Below, in pieces: positions 17,612 to 26,396 of a DNA stretch of 63,732 nt. Made by a program: the position numbers and the translations under genes. The notes under the pieces are model-generated. The model was not told the DNA's origin. It saw only the letters and a list, made by a program, of their open reading frames with translations, and did not search any database. Position 1 is the first letter of the stretch, and each line of letters opens with the position of its first letter. This DNA is from JARRLC01 sp050290865 (GTDB lineage Bacteria; Pseudomonadota; Alphaproteobacteria; Rhizobiales; Rhodomicrobiaceae): contig JBNKIW010000021.1 of NCBI GenBank assembly GCA_050290865.1, positions 1 through 63,732 of the forward strand, in the 5' to 3' direction.

Positions 17612-19138
17612 ATGGCGACGCCTCAAGAACGTCTGAGAATGGCGGGCCTTATCCTCGATTTCGAAGCGCGCCGTGACAAGCAGAGGCGGCTAAAAGTCTA
17701 CAAGCTGCCTCGTGGCGATGGTGGCGGCGCATTCGAGGTCGCGGGCATCAACGAGCGTTACCACCCAGCGGAAGCCCGGCTCCTCGCCGGTCTTATCGAT
17801 GCGGGCCGCTACGACGAAGCTGAAAAGCGGGCGCATGAATTCATTGCAGCTTATACGGACGTCGCCGCGGACTGGACGCCCGTCCCGGCCCTCGAGTGCT
17901 ATCTGCGGGACTGTGCGTTCAACCGCGGTCCCAAAGGTGCCGCACGCATTCTGCAACGGGCACTGAGCGTTGCCGATGATGGCATCGTAGGGCCCATCAC
18001 CCGTGCCGCCATTGCCGTGAAGGATCGGGACGCACGCGCGCTGCTGAATGCGCTGCGTACAGCGCGCGAACAATATGAACGTGACGTTGCTCATCGCAAC
18101 GAAGCCAGCCGGTTCTGGAAGGGTCTTGTCAATCGCTGGAACAAGGCTCGGGATGCGGCGCTGACCTTCCCTTGCAGCGCGCATGCTCCGGAGCCGGCGC
18201 CGATCGCCGGGCCCGCGCAATCCGAAGGCAGCACCGCCCCTGCCTTGAACGCCGAACACGGCGAGGTGGCCGTGAGCACCGATGGTCCCGCAATCATCGC
18301 GACCGCCCCCGCCCCGGACATTTCCCCCTCCCAGGCCAATCAGCCCGCCGTGCTGCGTGCGCTGCGATGCGGCTCCAGAGGGGACCTTGTTTACGCCTGG
18401 CAGAGCTTCCTGTTTGGCCGGGGCTTCGACCCGTGCGGCCTTGACGGCGTGTTTGGCCCCAAAACGGGCGCTGCCACACGTGCTTTTCAAAGCCGGTACC
18501 ATCTGGCAGTGGACGGCATCGCGGGCCGCCGCACATTCAGGAAAGCGATGCAACTCGGATTCGAGCTGATCGAGGAGCCGGGGACGGGCAATACCGGCTC
18601 GGATTTTCCGCCGCGCCCCAGATTTCATTCCCTTACCGGCACCGCAGCGCGGCAAGCAGCTTTCGGTGCTTTCAGGTATGCTGCCGACCCACTCCCTTCC
18701 AATCGCGAGCATATCCGCGTGCTGGGAAACTGGGAACGGGACCACATCGTCATGGTCCCGATCCCGCAGCTCCGACGGGCACTCGGCCAGAAGGCCCCAG
18801 CCGGTATGCGCTTTCACCGGCTCGGCGCCGGGCAACTCCGGGATCTTTGGCAGGCCTGGGAAGCCGCCGGGTTGCTTGGCCGCATTCGTTCCTTCGACGG
18901 GGCCTATGTGCCGCGCTTCATCCGCGGGAGCCGGAAGATTCTCAGTAATCATGCCTTTGGCAGCGCCTTCGACATCAACGCGGCGAGGAATCCGCTAGGT
19001 GCGAGGCCAGCGCTTGTGGGACGGCACGGTTCCGTACGCGAACTGGCGGCGCTGGCCGCCGACTACGGCTTTTACTGGGGCGGCCATTTCAGCGGGCGTC
19101 CGGATGGCATGCATTTCGAAATTGCGCTTTTGAAGTAG
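17612..19138 (+). CDS. Muralytic enzyme: GH108-like muramidase, PG-binding domain, M15 peptidase
   Basis: The 508-residue protein combines three cell-wall modules. Residues about 1-190 resemble GH108 (zliS-type) muramidases: LILDFEARRD with a candidate catalytic Glu, and CAFNRGPKGAARILQRAL followed by DGIVGPITRAAI. Residues about 245-315 form a peptidoglycan-binding repeat (GSRGDLVYAWQSFLFGRG, DGVFGPKTGAATRAFQ). The C-terminus (about 420-508) is an M15 (VanY-like) D,D-peptidase with SNHAFGSAFDIN (HxxxxxxD zinc ligands) and GMHFE. It could thus cut both glycan and peptide. There is no signal peptide, as in phage endolysins and some secreted effectors. An Ala/Pro-rich linker joins modules one and two. 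Confidence 0.8.
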   Translation: MATPQERLRMAGLILDFEARRDKQRRLKVYKLPRGDGGGAFEVAGINERYHPAEARLLAGLIDAGRYDEAEKRAHEFIAAYTDVAADWTPVPALECYLRDCAFNRGPKGAARILQRALSVADDGIVGPITRAAIAVKDRDARALLNALRTAREQYERDVAHRNEASRFWKGLVNRWNKARDAALTFPCSAHAPEPAPIAGPAQSEGSTAPALNAEHGEVAVSTDGPAIIATAPAPDISPSQANQPAVLRALRCGSRGDLVYAWQSFLFGRGFDPCGLDGVFGPKTGAATRAFQSRYHLAVDGIAGRRTFRKAMQLGFELIEEPGTGNTGSDFPPRPRFHSLTGTAARQAAFGAFRYAADPLPSNREHIRVLGNWERDHIVMVPIPQLRRALGQKAPAGMRFHRLGAGQLRDLWQAWEAAGLLGRIRSFDGAYVPRFIRGSRKILSNHAFGSAFDINAARNPLGARPALVGRHGSVRELAALAADYGFYWGGHFSGRPDGMHFEIALLK

Positions 19139-19370
19139 CGTCGGCGCCCCCGTGCCAGGCTTTCCAGCCTTAGCCGACGAAGCCGGAACCAAACAGGTTG
19201 CGCTATAATACTTCGCCAAAACCCGTGCGTTTGGTCGCTCGCCGGCCATAGGGGATCAACCGGCAGCGCCGATACACACGCGATGTCGTCCACCGCGTCC
19301 GAAATGGACGCCGGGGGTCAACTGCGCGCGCCGACCGACCGCTTGGCGCCTGCTGGCCTCAAGCCGAGCA

Positions 19371-22300
19371 CTATGCCGAGGGGCCTGTAGCCGTGGCTGC
19401 AACCGTGCCCGTTCTCAGTAGTTTGCCCCATCCCACCATCTGTCCTTTCAGGGCGATCGATGCCACGCGCAGCGCCGTTACGTAAAGGAGCTGCCGGTAG
19501 CAGAAGCGCTGCAGAAACAGCAGAGGAAGTGCCTTCATGAAGCCGCGGCGACGTTCCATGGCGAAGGCGAGGGCCGCGGTCGCGCATTCAATCAACTGGA
19601 AAAGCAGCCAGTAGGTCAGAACCATCCCGAGCGTTGGCGGCAATCCGCTCTCCATGTTCATAGCGTAGTGGTTGATGGCGGAGAGGCCCGAGGCCAGCAG
19701 CATCAGATCGACGACCGGTGCCAGCAGGGTAAACAGGAACTGGAACACCAGAATATTCGGCAGTCCGAAAAATCCCAGACCTGGCGTCTTTCGGCTGAAC
19801 AAAGCAGCACGATGTTTGAAAGCGGCCTGGAGCGATCCGAACATCCAGCGGAACCTCTGCTTCATGAAGCCGCGGAACGTTTCGGGTGCCTCCGTATGAG
19901 CGACAGCGCCCGGCTCGTGGGTCACGCGCCAGCCCGCCCGCTCGATCCGCATGGTCAAGTCTGCGTCCTCCGCCAGGGTGTCCGACGTATAACCGCCGGC
20001 CTCGAACAGCGCGGTCCGGCGCCAGGCACCGATCGCTCCCGGAACGACGGTGATTCCGTTGACGACATCCAGCGCCCGCCGGTCGAGATTCTGGCTCAAG
20101 ATGTATTCGAGCCACTGGAATCTGGTAATCAGATTGATCGGATTTCCTACATTCGCTACGCCGGCCACCGCGCCGACGCGTGGATCCTCGAACTGCCTGA
20201 CGAGGAGACTGATCGCCTCGGGTTCGAGGATCGTATCGGCGTCGACGGCCACGATGATTTCAGCGCTGGTCGCCATGAGGCCATTATTCAGCGCTGACGA
20301 CTTTCCACCGTTCGGCTGTTCGATCACGCGCACCCGCGGCGTGTTTTGAAATTCGCTCTTGACGGTTTTCGCGGTCCCATCTTGCGAACCATCGTCGATA
20401 ACGATGATGTCGAACATCTTGCTGGATGAGCCGAGCAGTGTGGAAACCGTTTTGCAGATGGTTTTACTCTCATTATAAGCTGGCACGAGCACCGCGACAC
20501 TGTCCGGTGCCCACGCCTTGTCTTTCAGGCGCCGCTGCCTGCCCAGCCTGTGGATGATCGAAAGGATGACCACGGCAAGAAGGCGGATACTCCCGAGCGC
20601 GAGGCAGGCATAGAACGACATTTCGATGAGCCAACTGAGGCTGCTGGCCGTGGCGAAGACGACATTGTTCGTTGCAGAGAGGACGGCCTGCTCCGGAACA
20701 ACCCGCGGCATCACGGCCTGCCGGGTACGCCCCAGAAGCTCGTGCACGGTCACGAACCGGTAGCCCTGGTTCGACAATCCGTCGATGATCTGCGGCAGCG
20801 CCTCGACCGTTGCCTCCCGGTGTCCGCCGGCATCATGCAGCAGGACGACCTGCCCGGTGCCGTTGAGAACGCCCTCTATCGTGGCGGATACGATCTGATG
20901 GGGTTGACGGGCCAGCGGGGCAAGCCAGTCCTTGGGATCGACGTTCATGCCCACCGACACGTAACCCAGGGATGCAGCCGTTACGAGCGCTTCCGCGGCG
21001 TCGATCGTCTGCGGCTCAAGATCCTGTGCGAAAGGCGGGCGGAAGAGCGCTGTACCGGCGCCCACCGTCGCTTCGAGAAGACGGCGCGTGGCGTTGAGCT
21101 CGAACTGCAACTGATAGGTCGGCGCCACCGACGTGTTGATGTGCGTAAACGTGTGGTTGCCGAGGTCGTGGCCCTCCGCATAGATCCGCTTCAGGAGATC
21201 GCGGTGGAGGGTGCCGTTTGCCCCCACGATAAAAAAGGTGGCCTTGGCCCCCTTCTCCGAAAGGATGTCGAGGATCCTGGGCGTGTATTGTGGGTCGGGG
21301 CCGTCGTCAAACGTCAGGGCGACCAACTTTTCCGCGCTCCTGCCCCACCGCCTCACCGTGGTCGCCTTAGGGTATTTGCTGATCGCTTGTCCGGTGATGA
21401 GACCCAGGTGCTTGTCGTAGGTAATCTCGCGTTTCCCGTCTTCGCGCGTTCCCGTGACCGACAGGATTTCGCCACGGCCGGAATAAAGGATGTCGTAGCC
21501 GAAAGGAATCGTCCCGATACCCGGCAGCGCCGCCGGGCCAAAGCTCTGGCCACGCCCGAATACCGCCCACAAAGCGCCGTCCTCGGTGCCGAGCCGCCAT
21601 AGCGCCAACCCCGCGGGCCGGTGGGCCAGCGCCGCGCCGATCTGATTGTAGCCCGTTACCGCGTCGAGGTACCAGACTTGGTGCAGCGAGCCGTCGCTTT
21701 CATCGGTAAACAAGAACGAGGGATTGAGCGCGACACTGTCGAATTTCAGGTTGGTGCCAATCTCGTCCAGAAGCTCCCATGCCTCCTGGACGGAAATGTC
21801 CCGGGTTTGTCTGCCCCAATTCCAGTCGTAGCCATACGATCCGATGCTTACGATCAGCTTGGCGGGGCCGGTTTGGGCGACGGCTTCGGCAACCTGCTTT
21901 TCGAACCACCCCTGTGCGGCAAGTGGCCCCGGGTTGCCATCCTCGGTATGCTCGTCATAGGTCATGAGGATGACGCCATTGCTGGCTTCGGCAAGAGCAT
22001 CGAGTTGATAGAGTTCCGGTTCCAGCCGCGCTGCCACCAGCAGTTTCATTCCGTGGGCCCGGAAGCGGGAGGCGACTTCGCGTACGAGCACCGTGTACTT
22101 TTCGCGGTCGGCCGGCGCAAACTGCTCGAAATCGAGAACAAGGCCGTCGGCGTTCATAGCCTTCGCGTAGCGGAGGAGCGCTCTGGCAAAGGTGGCGCGT
22201 GCTTCCGCAGAATGCAGCAAGCCCGTCGTGGCCTCCTTATCCCACCGTTTCTGCCCGCTATTGTAGTTGTTGACGAGCGGCATCAGGCTCAATCCCGGCG

Positions 22301-22751
22301 CATGTTTCCTGATCCACCCGAGCACGGCCCGCTGTTGATCTGGATCGTCTATGTCCAGAGCGCCGCCGGGATGAACAGCATGCAGCCACTCCATGATCAG
22401 AACATCCAGCTCGCCTGCATGCCTGCGTAATGACGAAAAGCTGTTGTCGTCCCAATTGACGAGGTAGCCGTAGCGGAGCACGGATGGCGCCGGTACGGCC
22501 CCGGCCTCGCGGGGCAGATCGGGATTGGGCATGGGGTCGCCGACAGGTTCCATGGCCAATGCGAGCGCTGTCTTCTGCGCTACGGGAGGTTTGAGCGAGG
22601 GGAGGTTGGGTGTCACAAACACCGTCAGGATCAGGCAACCGACCGCCACGCCGACGAGGGAGGCGGTGAACCAGTTGGCCGCCGCAAAAAAATACTTACG
22701 CCATCCGGATGGATCGAAGAACACTGGTCGCTGATAATTGTTTGTACTCAC
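19371..22751 (-). CDS. GH18-like / NodB deacetylase / GT2 trifunctional polysaccharide protein
   Basis: An 1126-residue membrane protein starting at GTG 22751. After a transmembrane segment (about 25-48), residues about 90-430 resemble a GH18 chitinase-type domain; DGLVLDFEQF (202-211) keeps the catalytic D-x-E end of the motif. Residues about 472-690 form a NodB deacetylase with LTFDDGPDP (479-487), NHTFTH (532-537) and FRPPFAQD. A membrane segment leads to a family 2 glycosyltransferase with LVPAYNE, VIDDGSQDGT, VDADT, AEDADLT and KQRFRW, then about four C-terminal helices. The modules imply one protein that polymerises, exports, deacetylates and trims an N-acetylhexosamine polymer, like PgaC plus PgaB. 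The polymer itself is inferred. Confidence 0.88.
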   Translation of the reverse strand: MSTNNYQRPVFFDPSGWRKYFFAAANWFTASLVGVAVGCLILTVFVTPNLPSLKPPVAQKTALALAMEPVGDPMPNPDLPREAGAVPAPSVLRYGYLVNWDDNSFSSLRRHAGELDVLIMEWLHAVHPGGALDIDDPDQQRAVLGWIRKHAPGLSLMPLVNNYNSGQKRWDKEATTGLLHSAEARATFARALLRYAKAMNADGLVLDFEQFAPADREKYTVLVREVASRFRAHGMKLLVAARLEPELYQLDALAEASNGVILMTYDEHTEDGNPGPLAAQGWFEKQVAEAVAQTGPAKLIVSIGSYGYDWNWGRQTRDISVQEAWELLDEIGTNLKFDSVALNPSFLFTDESDGSLHQVWYLDAVTGYNQIGAALAHRPAGLALWRLGTEDGALWAVFGRGQSFGPAALPGIGTIPFGYDILYSGRGEILSVTGTREDGKREITYDKHLGLITGQAISKYPKATTVRRWGRSAEKLVALTFDDGPDPQYTPRILDILSEKGAKATFFIVGANGTLHRDLLKRIYAEGHDLGNHTFTHINTSVAPTYQLQFELNATRRLLEATVGAGTALFRPPFAQDLEPQTIDAAEALVTAASLGYVSVGMNVDPKDWLAPLARQPHQIVSATIEGVLNGTGQVVLLHDAGGHREATVEALPQIIDGLSNQGYRFVTVHELLGRTRQAVMPRVVPEQAVLSATNNVVFATASSLSWLIEMSFYACLALGSIRLLAVVILSIIHRLGRQRRLKDKAWAPDSVAVLVPAYNESKTICKTVSTLLGSSSKMFDIIVIDDGSQDGTAKTVKSEFQNTPRVRVIEQPNGGKSSALNNGLMATSAEIIVAVDADTILEPEAISLLVRQFEDPRVGAVAGVANVGNPINLITRFQWLEYILSQNLDRRALDVVNGITVVPGAIGAWRRTALFEAGGYTSDTLAEDADLTMRIERAGWRVTHEPGAVAHTEAPETFRGFMKQRFRWMFGSLQAAFKHRAALFSRKTPGLGFFGLPNILVFQFLFTLLAPVVDLMLLASGLSAINHYAMNMESGLPPTLGMVLTYWLLFQLIECATAALAFAMERRRGFMKALPLLFLQRFCYRQLLYVTALRVASIALKGQMVGWGKLLRTGTVAATATGPSA

Positions 22752-23095
22752 AATATTTTTGCAATCTCACTAAAATTTAGTAAATTACATGAATAAATCA
22801 TGCGAGTGTATTGAATTTAGACAGAATTATCTCGTGCACTTCCCGGATTACATCTATTTACATATGGAGATTGACTAGGATTAGTTTCGGCAACGCGGGT
22901 TATGTATGGCTATATGACAATCTATCCATAATACTTTGTCAATGAAGTACACTATACGTATAAGTACTTATTGCAAAATGGCAACGGTACGTGCGCTATT
23001 ATCGATGATTTTTATTCAATACCATTTCCAAAGATGTATGATTCTTAGTAGGCATTGGCGTTGACTACGGTTTAGGGCGCGTAGAGGGATTAGAG
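22752..23095. other. AT-rich regulatory island between polysaccharide gene and porin
   Basis: These 344 bases are strikingly AT-rich compared with the GC-rich genes on either side. The region separates the leftward polysaccharide fusion from the rightward porin, so it should hold both promoters. The palindrome ACTAAAATTTAGT at 22769-22781 lies 17 bases upstream of the polysaccharide start codon, where it could act as an operator. No open reading frame of interest was seen. Confidence 0.55.
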
Positions 23096-24292
23096 ATGGG
23101 GGAGTACATGGCAAAGACATGCCGTCTTGCGCTGGCGGCTGCCGGCGTGGTCGCGGGTACAGTGATGACGCCCGCCTTGGCCGCCGATCTCGGCGGTACG
23201 TGCTGCGCAGATCTTGAAGAACGCGTAGCCGAGCTCGAAGCGGTTACTGCCCAAAAAGGCACCCGTGCCGTTTCGCTGCAAGTCTACGGTCAGGTCAACA
23301 AGGGACTGATGATCTGGGATGATGGCGTTCAGTCCGACGCGTTCGTCGTCGACAACGCGCTTTATGGAAGCCGTTTCGGTTTCACCGGGCGCGCCCGGAT
23401 CAAGCCGGGGTGGACCACGGGCTATACGATCGAATTCGAGATCGACGACGCCAGCGCCGAGGCCGTGACCCAGGGTGAGAATGGTGATGACGCGCGCCTG
23501 CCGGACAACACCGGTAACAGCGACCTGATGATCCGCCAGAACCACTGGTTCATCGAGAATGAGCGTCTGGGCCGCATCTCGATCGGACACCAGTCCGCCG
23601 CCAGCGGTGGTGCGGCAGAAGTGGTGCTCAGCGACTCGCTGCGCAACTCCAGCCCGAAGATCGGCGCAAATTTTGTGATCCAGGGCGCCAACGGCCGGAA
23701 ACTGGGCGACTTCGCCAGCAACCTCGGACCCGGCGAGTATGATCTGCTGCGCTACGACTCACCGCTGGTCTACGGCTTCATTCTGTCGGCGTCGTGGGGT
23801 GAGGACGACTACGCCGATGTTGCGCTGCGCTTCAAGAAGGAATTCAGCGATCTTCGCATCGCCGCGGCCATGGCCTACACCTGGGACAATCAGGAAGCGG
23901 GCTGGACGTTCGAGCAGTTCGGCGGATCGATTTCCATCGCGCATGTTCCAACCGGTCTCTACGGCGCATTCCATGGCGGTTCACGGGATTACGAGGAGGC
24001 GGCCATGCCGGGTTCATCCTTCTGGTACGTCCAGGCCGGCATCGAAAAGAAGTGGCTGCCCTTCGGCCATACGACCATCTTTGGCGATTATGGCGCGTAT
24101 GACGACTTCGCCTTCGACAGCTCGAAAGCAACGCGGTGGGGGCTCGGGATAAACCAGAAGATCAGCGGGGCCGCGATGGACATCTACGCGCACGGCACCT
24201 TCTGGAGTTTCGACGAATTCACGGCGTCTCAGACAACCTACACGCCGGAGGATTTTTCTACGGTTCTCATCGGTTCGCGCATTCAGTTCTGA
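23096..24292 (+). CDS. Outer-membrane porin (alphaproteobacterial type)
   Basis: A 398-residue trimeric-type beta-barrel porin. A signal peptide ending in TPALAADLGG is followed by a cysteine-containing short coiled coil (CCADLEERVAELEAVTAQKG), seen in many Hyphomicrobiales porins, then VSLQVYGQVNKGLMIWDDG as the first strand. Later strands alternate aromatic and polar residues, and the chain ends in ...IGSRIQF, the terminal Phe used for BAM recognition. The start is either 23096 or the ATG at 23108; both have purine-rich upstream bases. The AT-rich upstream region fits a strongly or variably expressed gene. Substrate selectivity cannot be read from the sequence. Confidence 0.87.
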   Translation: MGEYMAKTCRLALAAAGVVAGTVMTPALAADLGGTCCADLEERVAELEAVTAQKGTRAVSLQVYGQVNKGLMIWDDGVQSDAFVVDNALYGSRFGFTGRARIKPGWTTGYTIEFEIDDASAEAVTQGENGDDARLPDNTGNSDLMIRQNHWFIENERLGRISIGHQSAASGGAAEVVLSDSLRNSSPKIGANFVIQGANGRKLGDFASNLGPGEYDLLRYDSPLVYGFILSASWGEDDYADVALRFKKEFSDLRIAAAMAYTWDNQEAGWTFEQFGGSISIAHVPTGLYGAFHGGSRDYEEAAMPGSSFWYVQAGIEKKWLPFGHTTIFGDYGAYDDFAFDSSKATRWGLGINQKISGAAMDIYAHGTFWSFDEFTASQTTYTPEDFSTVLIGSRIQF

Positions 24293-24297
24293 GCGGA

Positions 24298-24333
24298 AAC
24301 AGGAGGTCGGCCTGAATGCGCCGGCTTCCTGTT
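24298..24333 (+). terminator. Terminator-like hairpin after the porin gene
   Basis: AACAGGAGGTCGGC (24298-24311) pairs with GCCGGCTTCCTGTT (24320-24333) over 14 bases with two G-U pairs and an eight-base loop. It begins five bases after the porin stop. The following bases (GTTCAGG) are a poor U-tract, so termination may be inefficient or the hairpin may mainly protect the mRNA end. Confidence 0.6.
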
Positions 24334-24536
24334 GTTCAGGTCCGCCGTGCTCTCACCCGTCGTTCGTCCGGAAATGTTGTTGCGCAGGCGGAGGGGTCGA
24401 GTTCTGGCGGGCGTATTTCGCCTTCGCGGCCCCCGGGTCCCGGTTGGCGTGGCGCTCTCCTCCGCACTCGCGCGCGGGGCCCTACCGTGGGAAGCACGGG
24501 CTTGGCTTTTTTGCGCCATTAGAGTACCCATCATGT

Positions 24537-26345
24537 ATGAATCACATCAGCCGCTCCAAAATGCCGCAGCCCGATTTTCTGAAAGACGGGAACGAGGCTT
24601 TTATCGCCGGACGGTTTCATCTGGCGGCTGAAGCATTCTCGCAGGCGCATCGCAGCGATCCGCGCAATCCGGTGCCGCTTTTCAACTTCGCCAGCGCCAA
24701 GGAGCGCCTGGGTGATATCGACGAGGCGGCCGCAAGTCTGACGCGTGCCCTGCGCCTGCGTCCCGGCTGGATGGATCCGGCTCAGCGCCTGTCGCTGCTC
24801 CTTGCGCGCTATGTCCTGCCCACGCCCGGAGACCTCAATCCGCACGGGCTTCTGGCGGCCTTCGCTTTCGATGAGATCGACCAGCAGCCCATTGCCGCAG
24901 CCGCTATCGCGCATCTGCAGGTCCTCAGCGCGCTTGGTGACGCGACGCGGCAGGCCGCAAATGGCGAAGCGGCGGAGGCGGCCCGCAGCCTTCTCCTGCG
25001 CCGGACGGAAAAGACGCTCACCCATCCTCTGCTGCTGGCGGCCCTCGCCAGGGACGTCAATCACGACCCGGATTTCGAGCGCCTGCTCACGGCGATGCGC
25101 CGTGTGATCCTGATGGAGCTCCCCGCCGAGCGCTTCGAGGACAAGGCTCTGCTCAGCTTCGCCGTGGCGCTTCTGCAGCAATGCCTGAACAATGAGCATG
25201 TCTTTGCCAGCGAGCCGGACGAGCGTGCACGGTTGCAAACGCTCGCCGTCGATTGGGAAGCCCTGCCGGGCGGCAGTCGTTCCGACGCGCGCCGCCTCCT
25301 CCTCCACCTGTTGTACGAGGCGCCGGACGCCGTGATCGCCGGACGGTTGACTGCCGACGATTGCCGGAAGCTGCGCCCGCGCACCTTCGCCGAAGTCGTC
25401 GGCGTGCGGCTTCTTGAAGACGCGCGGCTTGACGCGCTCGCCGCTGACATCCCCGCGATCGGCGCCGTGCTGGACGAGACCTCGGAACGGGTCGCCCGAC
25501 AATATGAGGCACACCCCTATCCGCGGTGGACGAGTCTGCATATGCCCGCCGGCGGCGCGGCGCGGCGTGGGCTGGAACGGTTCTTTGCGCCCGAGAGCCT
25601 CTCCTTTCTCGATAACCCTTTCAAAGTGATGATCGCCGGAGCGGGGACCGGACGGCATTCGCTGTCGGCGGCGGTGCGCTACGGTGACAACGCCGATGTG
25701 CTCGCTGTCGATCTGAGCCGCCGCAGCCTGGCCTATGGCAAGTCGAAGGCGGAACGGTTCGGCGTCACGAATTTGCGTTTTGCGGCCGGTGATATCCGCG
25801 CCATCGGGCCGGAGACCGGGCTTTTCGACGTCATAGAGGCGGTTGGCGTGCTGCACCATCTCGCCGACCCTTTTGCGGGCTGGCGGGCGCTTCTGCGCCT
25901 GCTGCGGCCGGGCGGGCTGATGGCTGTGGGGCTGTACAGCGCCGTCTCCCGGCGGAACATCGCCCAGTTGCGGGGCGAACCCGGCCATCCCGGACCGGGA
26001 TGCGATGACGAGGCGGCGCGCGCGTACCGCGCTGAGCTCATGGCGCGGCCCGGCGGAGCGGGCGGCATCATCAAGTCACACGATTTCTACGCTCTCAGCA
26101 ATTTCCGCGATCTTCTGCTGCACGAGCATGAGGTGCCGGTAACCCTGGCTGACATCGAGGACTTCATAAACCGGAACGGTCTGGTCTTCCGTGGCTTCAG
26201 CCTTCCGCGCCCGCTCGAAGCCGAGTTTCTGGCTGCGTTTCCGGATGACGCCTGGCCGGGGAAGCTCTCGAACTGGGCGGCGTTCGAGGACGAGCATCCG
26301 CAACTCTTCGATGCGATGTACCAGTTCTGGTGCGAGAAGGCGTGA
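24537..26345 (+). CDS. TPR-containing class I SAM methyltransferase
   Basis: From the ATG at 24537 the protein has 602 residues. The N-terminal part (about 10-85) shows two tetratricopeptide-like units (GNEAFIAGRFHLAAEAFSQA, FASAKERLGDIDEAAASLTR). A helical middle follows. The C-terminal domain (about 350-510) is a Rossmann methyltransferase with VMIAGAGTGRHSLSAA (SAM-binding Gly loop), VLAVDLSRRSLAYGKSKAE and VGVLHHLADPFAGWRALLRL. An RQYEAHPYPRW block before the domain is common in this family. The substrate is unknown; the TPR part suggests a protein target or partner. An earlier in-frame start at 24444 would run through porin-downstream sequence and is unlikely. Confidence 0.82.
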   Translation: MNHISRSKMPQPDFLKDGNEAFIAGRFHLAAEAFSQAHRSDPRNPVPLFNFASAKERLGDIDEAAASLTRALRLRPGWMDPAQRLSLLLARYVLPTPGDLNPHGLLAAFAFDEIDQQPIAAAAIAHLQVLSALGDATRQAANGEAAEAARSLLLRRTEKTLTHPLLLAALARDVNHDPDFERLLTAMRRVILMELPAERFEDKALLSFAVALLQQCLNNEHVFASEPDERARLQTLAVDWEALPGGSRSDARRLLLHLLYEAPDAVIAGRLTADDCRKLRPRTFAEVVGVRLLEDARLDALAADIPAIGAVLDETSERVARQYEAHPYPRWTSLHMPAGGAARRGLERFFAPESLSFLDNPFKVMIAGAGTGRHSLSAAVRYGDNADVLAVDLSRRSLAYGKSKAERFGVTNLRFAAGDIRAIGPETGLFDVIEAVGVLHHLADPFAGWRALLRLLRPGGLMAVGLYSAVSRRNIAQLRGEPGHPGPGCDDEAARAYRAELMARPGGAGGIIKSHDFYALSNFRDLLLHEHEVPVTLADIEDFINRNGLVFRGFSLPRPLEAEFLAAFPDDAWPGKLSNWAAFEDEHPQLFDAMYQFWCEKA

Positions 26346-26396
26346 CATGCGCCCGGTCAGAAGACAGCCAGCCGGGCTTCGAAGTGTCCGCTCATC

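Noticed and set aside
16431..19138. Prophage remnant
   Set aside because: The endolysin-like enzyme suggested it, but there are no phage structural, integrase or att-like sequences around it.
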